NCBI RefSeq assembly: GCF_003667315.2
Contig: NZ_RCTZ02000015.1
Coordinates: forward strand, 1-64,000
Length of the DNA: 64,000 bases
Direction: 5' to 3'
Source: Tropicibacter alexandrii
GTDB lineage: Bacteria > Pseudomonadota > Alphaproteobacteria > Rhodobacterales > Rhodobacteraceae
Shown here piece after piece: positions 24,799 to 34,362 of the stretch (positions within the stretch are counted from its first letter, which is position 1; every line of letters starts with the position of its first letter). Under the pieces are notes generated by a model, which was not told the DNA's origin, did no database searches, and was given only the letters and a program-made list of their open reading frames with translations. Made by a program: the position numbers and the translations under genes.

Positions 24799-25815
24799 AT
24801 GCCGGGTCTCAAAAGTTATGTTCTGGGTGGCGCAACCTTCGTCTGCGCGCTCGGCATCGGATACGTGATGCAGTACGGCTTCAACGCGCCGCGGGGCAAG
24901 GCGCTTGTCGCACCTGCCCAGGTCGAGGTCGTCGAGATCACCGATGTATCCTCTGGCGCTGCGGCGCCGCGACCGGATGTCAGTCTCGTGCCGCGCGGCG
25001 CATCGGCGACGCTGTTGCCACAACCCGTCGCCGCGACCGAGGACCTCGATACCTCCAACCTTCCCGCAGGCTTCGGCAAGCCGCGCGCCGAGGCGCCGCG
25101 CCCCGCCGCACAGTCGGAGGTCGCCGTCGCGCAGGATTGCAAGGTCACGCTGGATGCCGAACCCGGCGCGGGCGCCATGGTCAACCTGACGCTGAACGCC
25201 CCCTGTCACCCGTCGGACCGCGTGACGATCCATCATATGGGCATGATGTTCACCACCGCGACCGACGCGGCAGGCCTGCTGTCGATCCGCGTCCCGGCGC
25301 TGGCCGAGCAGGCGGTCATGATCGCCTCGTTCGCGGATGGCACCGGTGCAACGGCCAATGCCGAGGTCAGCTCGCTGGCCTTCTACGACCGGGTCGCCGT
25401 CCAATGGCAGGGGCCAGCCGGGTTGCAACTTCACGCACGCGAGTTCACCAGCGGCTATTTCGGTCCGGGCCATATCTGGCACGATGCCACTGGCGACCTC
25501 GCCGCCGCCGCAATCGGCGAAGGCGGCTTTCTCGTCCGGCTTGGCAATGCCGCCGCCCCGGAGGCCCGGATGGCCGAGGTCTATACCTTCCCGACCGGCA
25601 CCGCCAAGCAGGCCGGTGAGGTGCTGTTGACAGTCGAGGCAGAGATCACGCCGCAAAACTGTTCGAAGGCGATCGAGGCGCAGACACTGGAATTGCGCGG
25701 CACCCAAGGCATCCGCACCCGTGACCTCGTGGTCGACATGCCCGGCTGCGACACCATCGGTGACTTTCTGGTGTTGAAAAACCTCATCGAAAACCTGACA
25801 ATCGCCGCCAGATAA
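24799..25815 (+). CDS. Membrane-anchored hypothetical protein (Roseobacter 'translocase'-type)
   Basis: The protein has 338 residues. One N-terminal membrane segment (YVLGGATFVCALGIGYVM) is followed by a Pro/Ala-rich linker and a periplasmic part rich in beta strands, with two cysteines framing the first domain (QDCKVTL and NAPCHPSDR) and two further ones (QNCSKAI, MPGCDTI). AGGAGG lies six bases upstream of the chosen ATG. It is followed 21 bases later by the binding-protein/OmpA fusion, so the two probably form an operon with a common envelope role. No enzymatic motif is visible. Confidence 0.7.
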   Translation: MPGLKSYVLGGATFVCALGIGYVMQYGFNAPRGKALVAPAQVEVVEITDVSSGAAAPRPDVSLVPRGASATLLPQPVAATEDLDTSNLPAGFGKPRAEAPRPAAQSEVAVAQDCKVTLDAEPGAGAMVNLTLNAPCHPSDRVTIHHMGMMFTTATDAAGLLSIRVPALAEQAVMIASFADGTGATANAEVSSLAFYDRVAVQWQGPAGLQLHAREFTSGYFGPGHIWHDATGDLAAAAIGEGGFLVRLGNAAAPEARMAEVYTFPTGTAKQAGEVLLTVEAEITPQNCSKAIEAQTLELRGTQGIRTRDLVVDMPGCDTIGDFLVLKNLIENLTIAAR

Positions 25816-25836
25816 ACCGAGCTTGGCAGGCCACTC

Positions 25837-27384
25837 ATGACACTCCTGCGTGCGGCGATCTTCGCCGCACTTTGCATTCTGGCCCCCCTTCTGGCCCACG
25901 CGCAGGACATCACCCTGCGCTCTCAGGATGGTGGTGTCGAATTGACCGGCACCCTTCTGGGGTTCGACGGCCAGTTCTACCGCATCCAGACCCGTTACGG
26001 CGAATTGACGGTCGATGGCTCCGGGGTCAGCTGTGACGGTGTCGGCTGCCCCTCCCTGATCGATTACGTGGCCGAACTGGACATCGTCGGTTCCGCAACC
26101 ATGGGGCGCATTCTGCTGCCCGCCTTGATCGAAGGTTTTGCCCGGCGCGGCAACATGACCGCCACCCGCGAAGCCGAAGACGACACCCACATCCAGTACA
26201 CGCTGCGCTCCGGGGACAAGACCGTCGGGCGCTTCTACGTGGCCCTGACCAACACCGATGCTGGCTTTGCCGAGTTGATCGACGACAGGGCGGACATGGT
26301 GATGGCGCTGCGCGAAATCACCCCCGAGGAAAATGCCGCCGCACTGGCCGCGGGACTGGGCGACATGACCGGCCCGCACCGCTCGCGCGTGCTGGCGCTG
26401 GACGCGATGGTGCCCATCGTCGCGCCCGGCAATCCGGCTGCCAAAATCTCGTTGGCGCAGCTTTCGGGCGTCCTGTCCGGACGTATCGACAACTGGCAGG
26501 CCTTGGGTGGTCCCGACGCACCGATCACGCTGCACCTGCGCGAACAAGGGTCGGGCCTTGTGCAAGGCCTCGAACAGCGCCTGATCCGACCGACGCGCGG
26601 CACGCTGACCGAAGCCCGGCGCCACGACAGCAATCAAGCCCTGTCCGATGCGGTGGCGCGTGACCCGTTCGGGCTGGGCATTGCCAGCTTTTCCGAGATC
26701 GGCAACGCCAAGCCGCTGGTGATCGGCGGGACCTGCGGGTTCAAGCTGAGCGCCGCGCGGCGTTCGATCAAGACCGAGGACTATCCGCTGACGGCGCCGA
26801 TGTTCCTGTATCTGCCCGCGCGCCGTCTGCCGAAACTGGCGCGCGATTTCCTCGCCTATACGCGCAGCCCGATGGCGCAGATCGTGATCCGCCGCGCCGA
26901 TTTCGTCGATCAGGCGCCCGAAGAAACTGCAATCGACCTCCAAGGCGACCGCCTCAGCAACGCGGTGCGCGTCGCTGCCGCGGCTGGTGGGCTCGAACAA
27001 TTGCAGGACATGATCGGCGCCTTGGCGGGCAAGCGTCGCCTGTCCCTGACCTTCCGGTTCGAAGCCGGGTCCTCGCGCCTCGATGCCCAGTCGCGCTCGA
27101 ATGCCGAGACGCTCGCCCTCGCGCTGGAATCCGGGGCATATGACGGGCGCGTCCTGACATTCGTCGGATTTTCCGATGGGCAAGGGCCCGCCCCGTCGAA
27201 CCTGTCGATCGCCCGCACCCGCGCAGAGGCGGTGCGCGATGCGGTGCTGGCCGAAGCACAGACCGCCGACCTGTCGCGCATCACGGTCGAGACGCGCGCC
27301 TTTGGCGAGGCGATGCCCATGGCCTGCGACGACAGTTCTTGGGGGCGACAGGTCAATCGCCGCGTCGAAATCTGGCTGGACTGA
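25837..27384 (+). CDS. Periplasmic phosphate-binding-like domain fused to an OmpA domain
   Basis: The protein has 515 residues. After the signal peptide (MTLLRAAIFAALCILAPLLAHA), the N-terminal two-thirds looks like a PstS-type solute-binding fold: VPIVAPGNPAAKISLAQLSG, then REQGSGLVQGLEQRL, then ASFSEIGNAKPL. The last 115 residues form an OmpA-type peptidoglycan-binding domain with FEAGSSRLDAQSR, FVGFSDGQG, SIARTRAEAVRDAVL and GRQVNRRVEIWLD. Such a protein would sense or store an anion, such as phosphate, while attached to the cell wall. No Pst permease is nearby. The fusion is visible in one uninterrupted frame. Confidence 0.82.
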   Translation: MTLLRAAIFAALCILAPLLAHAQDITLRSQDGGVELTGTLLGFDGQFYRIQTRYGELTVDGSGVSCDGVGCPSLIDYVAELDIVGSATMGRILLPALIEGFARRGNMTATREAEDDTHIQYTLRSGDKTVGRFYVALTNTDAGFAELIDDRADMVMALREITPEENAAALAAGLGDMTGPHRSRVLALDAMVPIVAPGNPAAKISLAQLSGVLSGRIDNWQALGGPDAPITLHLREQGSGLVQGLEQRLIRPTRGTLTEARRHDSNQALSDAVARDPFGLGIASFSEIGNAKPLVIGGTCGFKLSAARRSIKTEDYPLTAPMFLYLPARRLPKLARDFLAYTRSPMAQIVIRRADFVDQAPEETAIDLQGDRLSNAVRVAAAAGGLEQLQDMIGALAGKRRLSLTFRFEAGSSRLDAQSRSNAETLALALESGAYDGRVLTFVGFSDGQGPAPSNLSIARTRAEAVRDAVLAEAQTADLSRITVETRAFGEAMPMACDDSSWGRQVNRRVEIWLD

Positions 27385-27423
27385 TCGGCGCAGCGTGCGG
27401 GCCGGGGGTGTAACAGCGCCCCC

Positions 27424-28188
27424 TCATAGCAGGCCTTCGCTCCGAAAACTCAGTTCCCGCGATTTGCCGATCACCAGATGGTCGTGCAGCGTGATGCCCA
27501 GCGTGTCCGCCGCCATCTGGATCTGCGACGTCATCTCGATATCCGCCTCGCTGGGCGTCGGGTCGCCGCTGGGATGGTTGTGGACAAGGATCATGGCGCT
27601 GGCATTCAATTCGAGCGCGCGTTTGACGACCTCGCGCGGATAGACCGGCACGTGGTCCACCGTGCCCTTCGACTGCGCCTCGTCGGCAATCAGGACGTTC
27701 TTGCGATCCAGATAAAGAACCCGGAACTGCTCGATATCGCGATGGGCCATGGCGGTCTGACAATAATCCAGCAGCGCATCCCAGGAACTGACCACATGTT
27801 TGTTCAGGACCTTGGACCGCGCCAGCCGATGTGCGGCGGCCTCGATGATCTTCAATTCCGTGACGACGGCATCGCCCACGCCCTTCATCTCGGCCAACCG
27901 GGCCACAGGAGCAGAGAGGACGCCATTGAAGTCGCCGAACCGGTCCAGCAATTCCCGCGCGAGCGGCTTGACATCGCGCCGCGGGATGGCCCGGAACAGG
28001 ACCAGTTCGAGCATCTCGTAATCCGGCAGCGCATCCGGCCCGCCCACAAGGAAGCGTTCGCGCAGGCGCGCACGGTGATCCTTGATGTAAGAGGGCAGCT
28101 TGTCACTGGACGGCAAGGGCGCTGTCTCGGCCTCGTCAAAGGCAAAGAGCGCGGCTTGCGAGTCGGAGAAGTGGGGGCCTCTGGTCAT
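27424..28188 (-). CDS. radC: RadC/JAB-domain protein
   Basis: The protein has 254 residues. A helix-hairpin-helix half ([23 protein letters not shown]) leads to a JAB/MPN metalloprotease-like domain whose zinc ligands are visible in [14 protein letters not shown]. RadC proteins are widespread; despite the name their role in repair is uncertain, and the metal centre suggests peptidase or isopeptidase activity. Its 3' end faces the OmpA-fusion gene, with 39 bases between the stops. No partner gene is obvious. Confidence 0.93.
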   Translation of the reverse strand: MTRGPHFSDSQAALFAFDEAETAPLPSSDKLPSYIKDHRARLRERFLVGGPDALPDYEMLELVLFRAIPRRDVKPLARELLDRFGDFNGVLSAPVARLAEMKGVGDAVVTELKIIEAAAHRLARSKVLNKHVVSSWDALLDYCQTAMAHRDIEQFRVLYLDRKNVLIADEAQSKGTVDHVPVYPREVVKRALELNASAMILVHNHPSGDPTPSEADIEMTSQIQMAADTLGITLHDHLVIGKSRELSFRSEGLL

Positions 28189-28221
28189 GGCCAGAGCATC
28201 GGGGGAAAGTGGTGAAGATTT

Positions 28222-28306
28222 GGTAAACCCCGGACCATAAGGGCCCGGGGTCTTGCCGGTGATCTCCCCAAACGCTCCCCCGGAGCGTCTGCCGGGCCTG
28301 ACGGCC
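28222..28306. terminator. GC-rich hairpins between radC and dnaJ
   Basis: Two inverted repeats lie in the 130-bp gap upstream of radC and downstream of dnaJ. One pairs ACCCCGG with CCGGGGT around 28228-28254, and the other pairs CCGGGCC with GGCCCGG at 28289-28306. Neither is followed by a clear T-run on the minus strand. They are likely 3'-end structures for dnaJ mRNA. Confidence 0.4.
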
Positions 28307-28318
28307 CGGTGTGGGACA

Positions 28319-29473
28319 TCACCCCTTCATGCTATCCCAGAAGCCTTTGACAGACTTGAAGAAACTCGAGCTTTCCGGGTTGTTGTCCTCGGCGAGGCTT
28401 TCGAATTCCTTCAGCAGTTCCTTCTGGCGCGAGGTCAGGTTGACCGGGGTTTCCACCGCAAGTTCGATGAACATGTCCCCCGTGCCGCCACCGCGCAGCG
28501 CAGGCATGCCCTTGCCCCGCAGCCGCATCTGGCGTCCGGTCTGCGACCCCGCCGGAATCTTGACCCGCGACCGGCCACCATCGATGGACGGCACCTCGAT
28601 ATCACCGCCCAGCGCCGCGACAGTCATCGACACCGGCACGCGACAGTGCAGTTCGGTTCCGTCCCGCTCAAAGATCTTGTGCGGCTCGACCTCGATGAAG
28701 ATATACAAGTCACCCGGAGGCCCCCCGCGCATCCCGGCCTCGCCTTCGCCCGCAAGGCGAATGCGCGTACCTGTTTCGACACCGGCAGGAATGTTCACCG
28801 ACAGCGAGCGATCCTTGTGGACACGCCCTGCGCCCTGACATTTACGGCAAGGGTTCTTGATGATCTGGCCAAGGCCGGAACAGGTCGGACAGGTGCGCTC
28901 GACCGTGAAAAAGCCCTGCGTCGCGCGGACCTTGCCCATGCCGGAGCAGGTCGGGCAGGTGGTCGGCTCGGCACCGCCTTCGGCGCCCGATCCGTTACAC
29001 TCGCCACATTGCACCGAAGTCGGCACGTTGATCGTCTTTTGCATGCCATTATAGGCATCCTCCAGCGTCACCCGCAGGTTGTAGCGCAGGTCGGCCCCGC
29101 GTGCGGCGCGCTGACGGCCACCGCCAGCACGCCCCCCGGCAAAGTTGCCGAAGAGGTCGTCGAACACGTCGGAAAACGCGCTGGCGAAATCCGCCTGCCC
29201 GCCGCCGAAACCACCACCGGGACGGCCACCGCCGCCACCCATGCCACCTTCGAACGCGGCATGACCAAAGCGGTCATAGGCCGCCTTCTTGTCGGCATCC
29301 TTCAGGACGTCGTAGGCCTCGTTCACTTCCTTGAACTGCGCCTCGGCATCGGGGTTGTCGGAATTGCGGTCGGGGTGCAGTTCCTTGGCCTTCTTGCGAT
29401 AGGCCTTCTTGATCTCGTCGGCAGAGGCCCCCTTGGTCACGCCGAGCAAGTCGTAATAATCACGCTTGGACAT
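28319..29473 (-). CDS. dnaJ: Chaperone DnaJ
   Basis: This 384-residue type I Hsp40 has a J domain with HPD in [10 protein letters not shown], a Gly-rich linker (about 75-115), four CxxCxGxG zinc repeats ([32 protein letters not shown]) and the C-terminal substrate-binding domains. It stimulates the DnaK ATPase and delivers unfolded clients. It lies 80 bp downstream of dnaK on the same strand, separated by a GC-rich palindrome that may attenuate read-through. Confidence 0.98.
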   Translation of the reverse strand: MSKRDYYDLLGVTKGASADEIKKAYRKKAKELHPDRNSDNPDAEAQFKEVNEAYDVLKDADKKAAYDRFGHAAFEGGMGGGGGRPGGGFGGGQADFASAFSDVFDDLFGNFAGGRAGGGRQRAARGADLRYNLRVTLEDAYNGMQKTINVPTSVQCGECNGSGAEGGAEPTTCPTCSGMGKVRATQGFFTVERTCPTCSGLGQIIKNPCRKCQGAGRVHKDRSLSVNIPAGVETGTRIRLAGEGEAGMRGGPPGDLYIFIEVEPHKIFERDGTELHCRVPVSMTVAALGGDIEVPSIDGGRSRVKIPAGSQTGRQMRLRGKGMPALRGGGTGDMFIELAVETPVNLTSRQKELLKEFESLAEDNNPESSSFFKSVKGFWDSMKG

Positions 29474-29499
29474 ATGTGTCCTCCTTGTTCGGATACGTG

Positions 29500-29535
29500 A
29501 AAGGGCCGGCCCGGTGTCCGGACCGGCCCCTTTTC
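29500..29535 (-). terminator. Palindrome between dnaK and dnaJ
   Basis: GGGCCGG and CCGGCCC arms with an additional inner GC-rich pairing form a stable hairpin in the 80-bp gap. On the minus strand it is followed by TTTCA. It may partially terminate dnaK transcripts, leaving less dnaJ mRNA, or protect the 3' end. Confidence 0.55.
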
Positions 29536-29553
29536 GGTTCCGAAGCTATGGCC

Positions 29554-31473
29554 TCAGCCACGCTTGTTGTCACCCAGGTCCTCGAAATCGGCGTCGACGA
29601 TGTCGTCATCTGCCGGACCGGAGGCGGCATCGGCAGCCGACGGCTCGTCACCATCGGAGTCGGCCTGCGCCTTGTAGATCGCCTCGCCCAGACGCATCGC
29701 GGCCTCGGTCACGTTCTGGATGCCGGACTTCAGCTTGTCAGCCGTGACGTCGGACTTCTCCAGATCGTCCTTCAGCGCCGCGACAGCCAGTTCGATGGCC
29801 TCGACGGTGGACGGGTCGACCTTGTCGCCATGCTCCTCGACCGACTTCTCGGTCGAATGGATGAGGCTTTCGGCCTGGTTCTTCGCCTCGACCAGCTCCT
29901 TGCGGGCCTTGTCGGCTTCGGCGTTCTCCTCGGCTTCCTTGACCATCCGTTCGATATCGTCGTCCGACAGACCGCCCGACGCCTGAATGGTGATCTTCTG
30001 CTCCTTGTTGGTGCCCTTGTCCTTCGCCGAAACGGACACGATGCCGTTTGCGTCGATGTCAAAGGTCACCTCGATCTGGGGCATGCCACGCGGGGCCGGC
30101 GGGATGTCTTCGAGGTTGAACTGGCCCAACATCTTGTTGTCGGCGGCCATTTCGCGCTCACCCTGGAAGACCCGGATCGTCACGGCCGACTGGTTGTCCT
30201 CGGCGGTCGAGAAGACCTGAGACTTCTTCGTCGGGATCGTGGTGTTGCGGTCGATCAGGCGGGTGAAGACACCGCCCAGCGTTTCGATCCCCAGCGACAG
30301 CGGGGTCACGTCCAGCAGAACCACGTCCTTGACGTCGCCTTGCAGAACACCGGCCTGAATGGCGGCACCCATGGCCACGACCTCGTCCGGGTTCACACCC
30401 TTGTGCGGCTCCTTGCCGAAGAACTTGGTCACTTCCTCGATGACCTTCGGCATCCGGGTCTGACCGCCGACCAGAACGACCTCGTCGATATCCGACGTGG
30501 TCAGGCCAGCATCCTTCAGCGCGGCGGCGCAGGGCTTCAGCGAGTTCTTGATCAGGTCACCGACAAGGCTTTCCAGCTTGGCGCGGGTCAGCTTCATCAC
30601 GAGGTGCAGCGGCTGACCGTTGGACCCCATGGTGATGAACGGCTGGTTGATCTCGGTCTGGGTCGAAGACGACAGCTCGATCTTGGCCTTTTCGGCAGCT
30701 TCCTTCAGACGCTGCAGGGCCATCTTGTCACCCCGCAGGTCGACGCCGTTCTCTTTCTTGAACTCGTCGGCGAGGTAGTTGACGATCCGCATGTCGAAAT
30801 CTTCACCACCGAGGAACGTGTCGCCGTTGGTGGATTTCACTTCGAACAGGCCGTCGTCGATTTCCAGAATGGTCACGTCGAACGTACCGCCGCCAAGGTC
30901 ATAGACCGCGATGGTGCGGGTTTCCTTCTTGTCCAGACCATAGGCCAGCGCCGCGGCGGTCGGCTCGTTGATGATGCGCAGCACTTCGAGGCCAGCGATC
31001 TTGCCGGCGTCCTTGGTGGCCTGACGCTGGGCGTCGTTGAAATACGCGGGAACGGTGATGACCGCCTGCGTGACTTCCTCACCCAGATAGCTTTCCGCCG
31101 TCTCTTTCATCTTGCCGAGGATGAAGGCCGAGATCTGGCTGGGCGAATACTTCTCGCCGCGCGCCTGAACCCATGCGTCGCCATTGCCACCGTCGATGAT
31201 GGCGTAGGGGACGATGTCCTTGTCCTTGGTCACTTCGGCGTCGGTGGTGCGACGGCCGATCAGACGCTTGACCGCGAAAACGGTGGCTTCGGGGTTGGTC
31301 ACGGCCTGACGTTTTGCAGGCTGGCCGACGAGACGCTCGTCTTCGGTGAAGGCCACGATGGAGGGCGTCGTGCGCGCCCCTTCGGCGTTCTCGATCACGC
31401 GGGCCTGAGAGCCATCCATGATGGCGACGCAGGAGTTGGTCGTGCCGAGGTCGATACCGATCACTTTACCCAT
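29554..31473 (-). CDS. dnaK: Chaperone DnaK (Hsp70)
   Basis: This 639-residue protein has the expected bacterial Hsp70 length. The nucleotide-binding domain begins [20 protein letters not shown], with [18 protein letters not shown] and [13 protein letters not shown]. The substrate-binding domain follows, and the acidic tail ends [18 protein letters not shown]. It refolds proteins with DnaJ and GrpE. A heat-shock (RpoH) promoter is visible about 115-140 bp upstream. The opposite strand shows a long open frame that is only an antisense shadow of this gene's codon bias. Confidence 0.99.
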   Translation of the reverse strand: MGKVIGIDLGTTNSCVAIMDGSQARVIENAEGARTTPSIVAFTEDERLVGQPAKRQAVTNPEATVFAVKRLIGRRTTDAEVTKDKDIVPYAIIDGGNGDAWVQARGEKYSPSQISAFILGKMKETAESYLGEEVTQAVITVPAYFNDAQRQATKDAGKIAGLEVLRIINEPTAAALAYGLDKKETRTIAVYDLGGGTFDVTILEIDDGLFEVKSTNGDTFLGGEDFDMRIVNYLADEFKKENGVDLRGDKMALQRLKEAAEKAKIELSSSTQTEINQPFITMGSNGQPLHLVMKLTRAKLESLVGDLIKNSLKPCAAALKDAGLTTSDIDEVVLVGGQTRMPKVIEEVTKFFGKEPHKGVNPDEVVAMGAAIQAGVLQGDVKDVVLLDVTPLSLGIETLGGVFTRLIDRNTTIPTKKSQVFSTAEDNQSAVTIRVFQGEREMAADNKMLGQFNLEDIPPAPRGMPQIEVTFDIDANGIVSVSAKDKGTNKEQKITIQASGGLSDDDIERMVKEAEENAEADKARKELVEAKNQAESLIHSTEKSVEEHGDKVDPSTVEAIELAVAALKDDLEKSDVTADKLKSGIQNVTEAAMRLGEAIYKAQADSDGDEPSAADAASGPADDDIVDADFEDLGDNKRG

Positions 31474-31586
31474 GATTCGATCCCTTTCTGTCTCAAGGCG
31501 ATGTCACGAGGCCCGGACCCGTTTCGGCATCCGCTCCCCGCATTGGTTTCGCGGCGCAGTGTTACCTGCTGCAGCGTTCGGAGGGT

Positions 31587-31615
31587 ATATAAGGAGGCAA
31601 ATTTCACCCTGCAAG
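31587..31615 (-). promoter_or_regulatory. RpoH (sigma-32) heat-shock promoter of dnaK
   Basis: Read on the minus strand, the -35 element CTTGCA and the -10 element CTTATAT are separated by 16 bases. The alphaproteobacterial heat-shock consensus is CTTG followed by about 17-18 bases and CYTATNT, which this fits fully. The distance to the dnaK start gives a leader of roughly 105 bases. The site also lies 69 bp before the divergent alkB gene. Confidence 0.75.
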
Positions 31616-31683
31616 CATCCCGAGCATGGCTTTTTTGCAGAAATGCCACACATTCTGCGCGCGAACCGCGAAAGGAGGCATGG

Positions 31684-32301
31684 ATGCAGAAGATCGAGCA
31701 GAAGGGCTTCGTGATTTATCCGGAATTTCTGGACCGTACCGCGCAGGAATCTATGGTCGCCGACCTGCGCGCCTGTCTGTCCGTCGCGCCGCTGTTCCAC
31801 CCGGTCACGCCGCGCGGCAAGCCGATGTCGGTGCGCATGTCCGCCGCCGGACGCTTTGGCTGGGTGACCGATCGTAAGGGCTATCGCTACGAGGAACGGC
31901 ACCCCGACGGCATGGTCTGGCCACCGATCCCGGACAGTGTGCAAGCGGTCTGGGACGCGGTGTCCGGCGTGACCCGCGCGCCGGAATGTTGCCTGATCAA
32001 CTGGTATGGCGAGGGCGCAAGGATGGGGATGCATCAGGACCGCGACGAGGCGGATTTCTCCTGCCCCGTCGTGTCGGTGTCATTGGGGGACGAGGGGCTG
32101 TTCCGCATGGGCAACCCCGAACGCGGCGGCAAGACCGAATCGATCTGGCTGCGCTCCGGCGACGTTGTGGTGATGGGTGGCGATGCGCGCCTTGCCTATC
32201 ACGGCGTCGACCGGATCAAGTTCGGCACTTCGACGCTGTTGCCCAAAGGCGGGCGCATCAACCTGACCCTGCGGGTGGTCACGGGGCAAACGGCGCCATG
32301 A
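31684..32301 (+). CDS. alkB: AlkB-type 2-oxoglutarate/Fe(II) dioxygenase
   Basis: The protein has 205 residues. The iron ligands are visible as HQDRDEADF (HxD) and AYHGVDRI (distal His); the 2-oxoglutarate and substrate Arg residues lie in GRINLTLRVV. AlkB removes methyl groups oxidatively from 1-methyladenine and 3-methylcytosine in DNA or RNA. AAAGGAGG is placed seven bases before the ATG. The same frame is open for hundreds of codons upstream because it runs antisense to dnaK, but the translation only becomes AlkB-like at this ATG. It diverges from dnaK, and its 3' end overlaps the end of the SH3-domain gene by 23 bases. Confidence 0.93.
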   Translation: MQKIEQKGFVIYPEFLDRTAQESMVADLRACLSVAPLFHPVTPRGKPMSVRMSAAGRFGWVTDRKGYRYEERHPDGMVWPPIPDSVQAVWDAVSGVTRAPECCLINWYGEGARMGMHQDRDEADFSCPVVSVSLGDEGLFRMGNPERGGKTESIWLRSGDVVVMGGDARLAYHGVDRIKFGTSTLLPKGGRINLTLRVVTGQTAP

Positions 32302-32896
32302 GGCTGCAACACCCGTTGTGAAAGGCTGGCCCGTCCGGCGTCAGCGCCCAGACCGAGGCCCGCAAGCCGTATTGCGCATCGACCATCGTGCTTTCGCATT
32401 GCGCCTGTTCGATGGCTGCGGTCACCGTCACCCCCGGTCCTTCGGCCAAAATCCCCTTGGAAAACAGATGCTCTCCGCCGCTGCGCAACGGTGAGACTGT
32501 CAGGCTGGGTCCGGTGAACTCATACCCGGCTTTGTAGCGCGCGGTTTCGCCTTGGGTGATCTCGAACCGCCACGGGCTTTCGCTGCCGAAGCAGGCGAGG
32601 AACGGCCAGTCGGGGTAAACCGCCCCCGGCTCCTCGACCATGTAGCGCATAAAGACCCAGCCCATCCCGGCCTCGCCCGCGTAGACCTGCCCCCATTTGC
32701 CGGAAGCATCGAGCGCCATGACCTGAACATGCGTTGCGTCATGCGCCAGCTCGCCCAGAATGTCCGTCCCGCTTTTCGGCTCGGCGCGAATGTTCAGGGT
32801 GTCGTCCGACGCCACGTCGGTGACATGGTACAGCTTGGGGAAGGCCAGCGCCGCGACGGGCGCCAAGGCCAGAAAAATCGCCAGAACAAATCGCAT
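32279..32896 (-). CDS. Secreted SH3-domain protein, copy 1 of a tandem pair
   Basis: The protein has 205 residues. It has a signal peptide (MRFVLAIFLALAPVAALA), a bacterial SH3 domain (about 22-85, DDTLNIRAEPKSG and MGWVFMRYM), and a COG3650-like domain with FLACFGSESPWRFEITQGE, ending in the Cys pair NGCCSLMAP. It should sit in the periplasm, and SH3 domains there often bind peptidoglycan. Start and stop codons of the two copies overlap by one base. The paralogue upstream shares the same architecture, so they arose by tandem duplication. The specific role is unknown. Confidence 0.78.
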   Translation of the reverse strand: MRFVLAIFLALAPVAALAFPKLYHVTDVASDDTLNIRAEPKSGTDILGELAHDATHVQVMALDASGKWGQVYAGEAGMGWVFMRYMVEEPGAVYPDWPFLACFGSESPWRFEITQGETARYKAGYEFTGPSLTVSPLRSGGEHLFSKGILAEGPGVTVTAAIEQAQCESTMVDAQYGLRASVWALTPDGPAFHNGCCSLMAPFAP

Positions 32897-33489
32897 CAGT
32901 TCACCTCCAAAGTGCAGCAGCCGGAATAGACCTGCATGTCATAGCCACCGATGACCACCGTCCCGTCGAAGCCGAACAGGTTGTCGGACATGCCGTCGGA
33001 ACAGATTTCCTCGGATACGACGATGGTGATGTTCTCGGCCTGCGCGCTGCCAAGGATCGCGTGCGGTTCGAACCGGCCCGAGGCGGTGGTCATGACCCCC
33101 AGCGAGAACGCCTTGTCAGACCCTTCGGGCGTCGAAAACACCGCCACATCGCCTTGGGTCACGTTCAGCGCCCAGAACGGTTCGGTCCCGAAACAGTTGA
33201 ACCGCTGCGCCGTCTCGATCTGGCTGTCGGGCACCTCCTGCAGGAAGCGCAGGCTCGCCCAGCCGGACATTCCGTCGACGTTCACACGACCCCAACCGTT
33301 CTCTTCCTCCAGCACCTCGACGCCGGTGGCATCGAAGGCCAGCGTGCCGACCACATTGGCCGAGGCCATCGGTCGCGTGCGCACATTGAGGATGTCATCC
33401 GAGGCAACGCCGGTCACGTCGTAAAGCGCGGGCAGGTCCTGCGCCGCCAAGGGCGTGGCCAGCAGAAAGGCAAAGGCAAAGCGTTTCAT
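32896..33489 (-). CDS. Secreted SH3-domain protein, copy 2 of a tandem pair
   Basis: The protein has 197 residues from the ATG at 33489, which has GGACGGAGA upstream; a start six codons earlier is possible. After the signal peptide (MKRFAFAFLLATPLAA) come an SH3 domain with DDILNVRTRPMAS and SGWASLRFL and the COG3650-like part with NCFGTEPFWALNVTQGD, ending YSGCCTLEVN. Identity with copy 1 is moderate and covers the whole length, including the terminal Cys pair. The two genes overlap and are surely co-expressed, with this one first. No function is known. Confidence 0.78.
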   Translation of the reverse strand: MKRFAFAFLLATPLAAQDLPALYDVTGVASDDILNVRTRPMASANVVGTLAFDATGVEVLEEENGWGRVNVDGMSGWASLRFLQEVPDSQIETAQRFNCFGTEPFWALNVTQGDVAVFSTPEGSDKAFSLGVMTTASGRFEPHAILGSAQAENITIVVSEEICSDGMSDNLFGFDGTVVIGGYDMQVYSGCCTLEVN

Positions 33490-33531
33490 CAAAGCGTCTC
33501 CGTCCAAAGGCCAAAACCCGACGGAGTCACC

Positions 33532-34362
33532 TTAGCGGCGGGCGCTCCAAGAGGCAGAGGCGTGCTTGCGAGTATAAAACTCGCCGATCAAACCGATCAT
33601 GATCAGGACGATACTCAGATTCAGCGAGTATTCCCAAGACGAATTTCGCGGCACGTAATTGACGAAGGCATAGCCGCGCGACTGGTCGATGGTGTGGAAC
33701 AGCGGGTTCCAGTCGAACAATACCAGCTTGGACGAGGGCAACGTGTTCGCCACGAACATCTTGCCCGAGGCGATCATGTTGGCGCGTTGGTAGATCGTCG
33801 AGGCGATGGAGATCGGCGTGGGGAACCACGGCTTTGCCGCAAGGAACACCAGCCCGATCGCCGCGCCGGAGAACCACGACAGGAACAGCATCATCAGGCA
33901 GCCAATGGGGTCGTGGATTTCGGTCATCACGAACGGGTTGAACGCCACATCATAGATGAACAGGATCGCCACCAGCGACAGCACCTGGATATAGAGCGAG
34001 CTCAGCATCGCTGCGGCAATGGCGACGGCGGTGTTCATCGGCGCGTGCTGCATCATCGGGCTGGCTGGCCCCTCCGATCCGGCGACGGCCCCCAATGTCT
34101 TGGAATGGGTCATGAACAGGAAAACGCCGGTCATGATATACAGCATGAAATCGCCGCGCACCGCCTGCCCGCGCAGGCCGAGGATCATGAACATGAAATA
34201 GAAGGTCAGCACGAAGATGATCGTCTGAAGCATGTTCATGAAGATCGCCATGAAGGCGTTGCCATGCGTCTTGCGCACCGCCCGGACCGAGTTGTGATAC
34301 ACCAGTTCGGCGAAATACATGGCCGAGGACAGCCGCGTCCGCGGCACGGTGGTCTGAAACAT
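33532..34362 (-). CDS. ABC-2 type polysaccharide export permease (KpsM/Wzm-like)
   Basis: The protein has 276 residues with six likely membrane segments. The conserved middle region FYFMFMILGLRGQAVRGDF and the C-terminal motif LFDWNPLFHTIDQSRGYAFV are typical of ABC-2 permeases that export capsular or O-antigen polysaccharides. The start at 34362 has AGGAG upstream and gives MFQTTVPRTRL; the frame runs 20 codons further. No KpsT-like ATPase is adjacent, so the partner must be elsewhere. It diverges from cysQ and opens the presumed surface-polysaccharide locus. Confidence 0.85.
   Translation of the reverse strand: MFQTTVPRTRLSSAMYFAELVYHNSVRAVRKTHGNAFMAIFMNMLQTIIFVLTFYFMFMILGLRGQAVRGDFMLYIMTGVFLFMTHSKTLGAVAGSEGPASPMMQHAPMNTAVAIAAAMLSSLYIQVLSLVAILFIYDVAFNPFVMTEIHDPIGCLMMLFLSWFSGAAIGLVFLAAKPWFPTPISIASTIYQRANMIASGKMFVANTLPSSKLVLFDWNPLFHTIDQSRGYAFVNYVPRNSSWEYSLNLSIVLIMIGLIGEFYTRKHASASWSARR

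Noticed and set aside
24772-27183. 803-codon minus-strand open frame
   Set aside because: It runs antisense to two well-supported secreted-protein genes and has no start site, motif or sensible composition; it results from GC-rich codon bias.
29476-31683. Long plus-strand frame in phase with alkB
   Set aside because: It is the antisense of dnaK. AlkB similarity and a ribosome binding site begin only at 31684.
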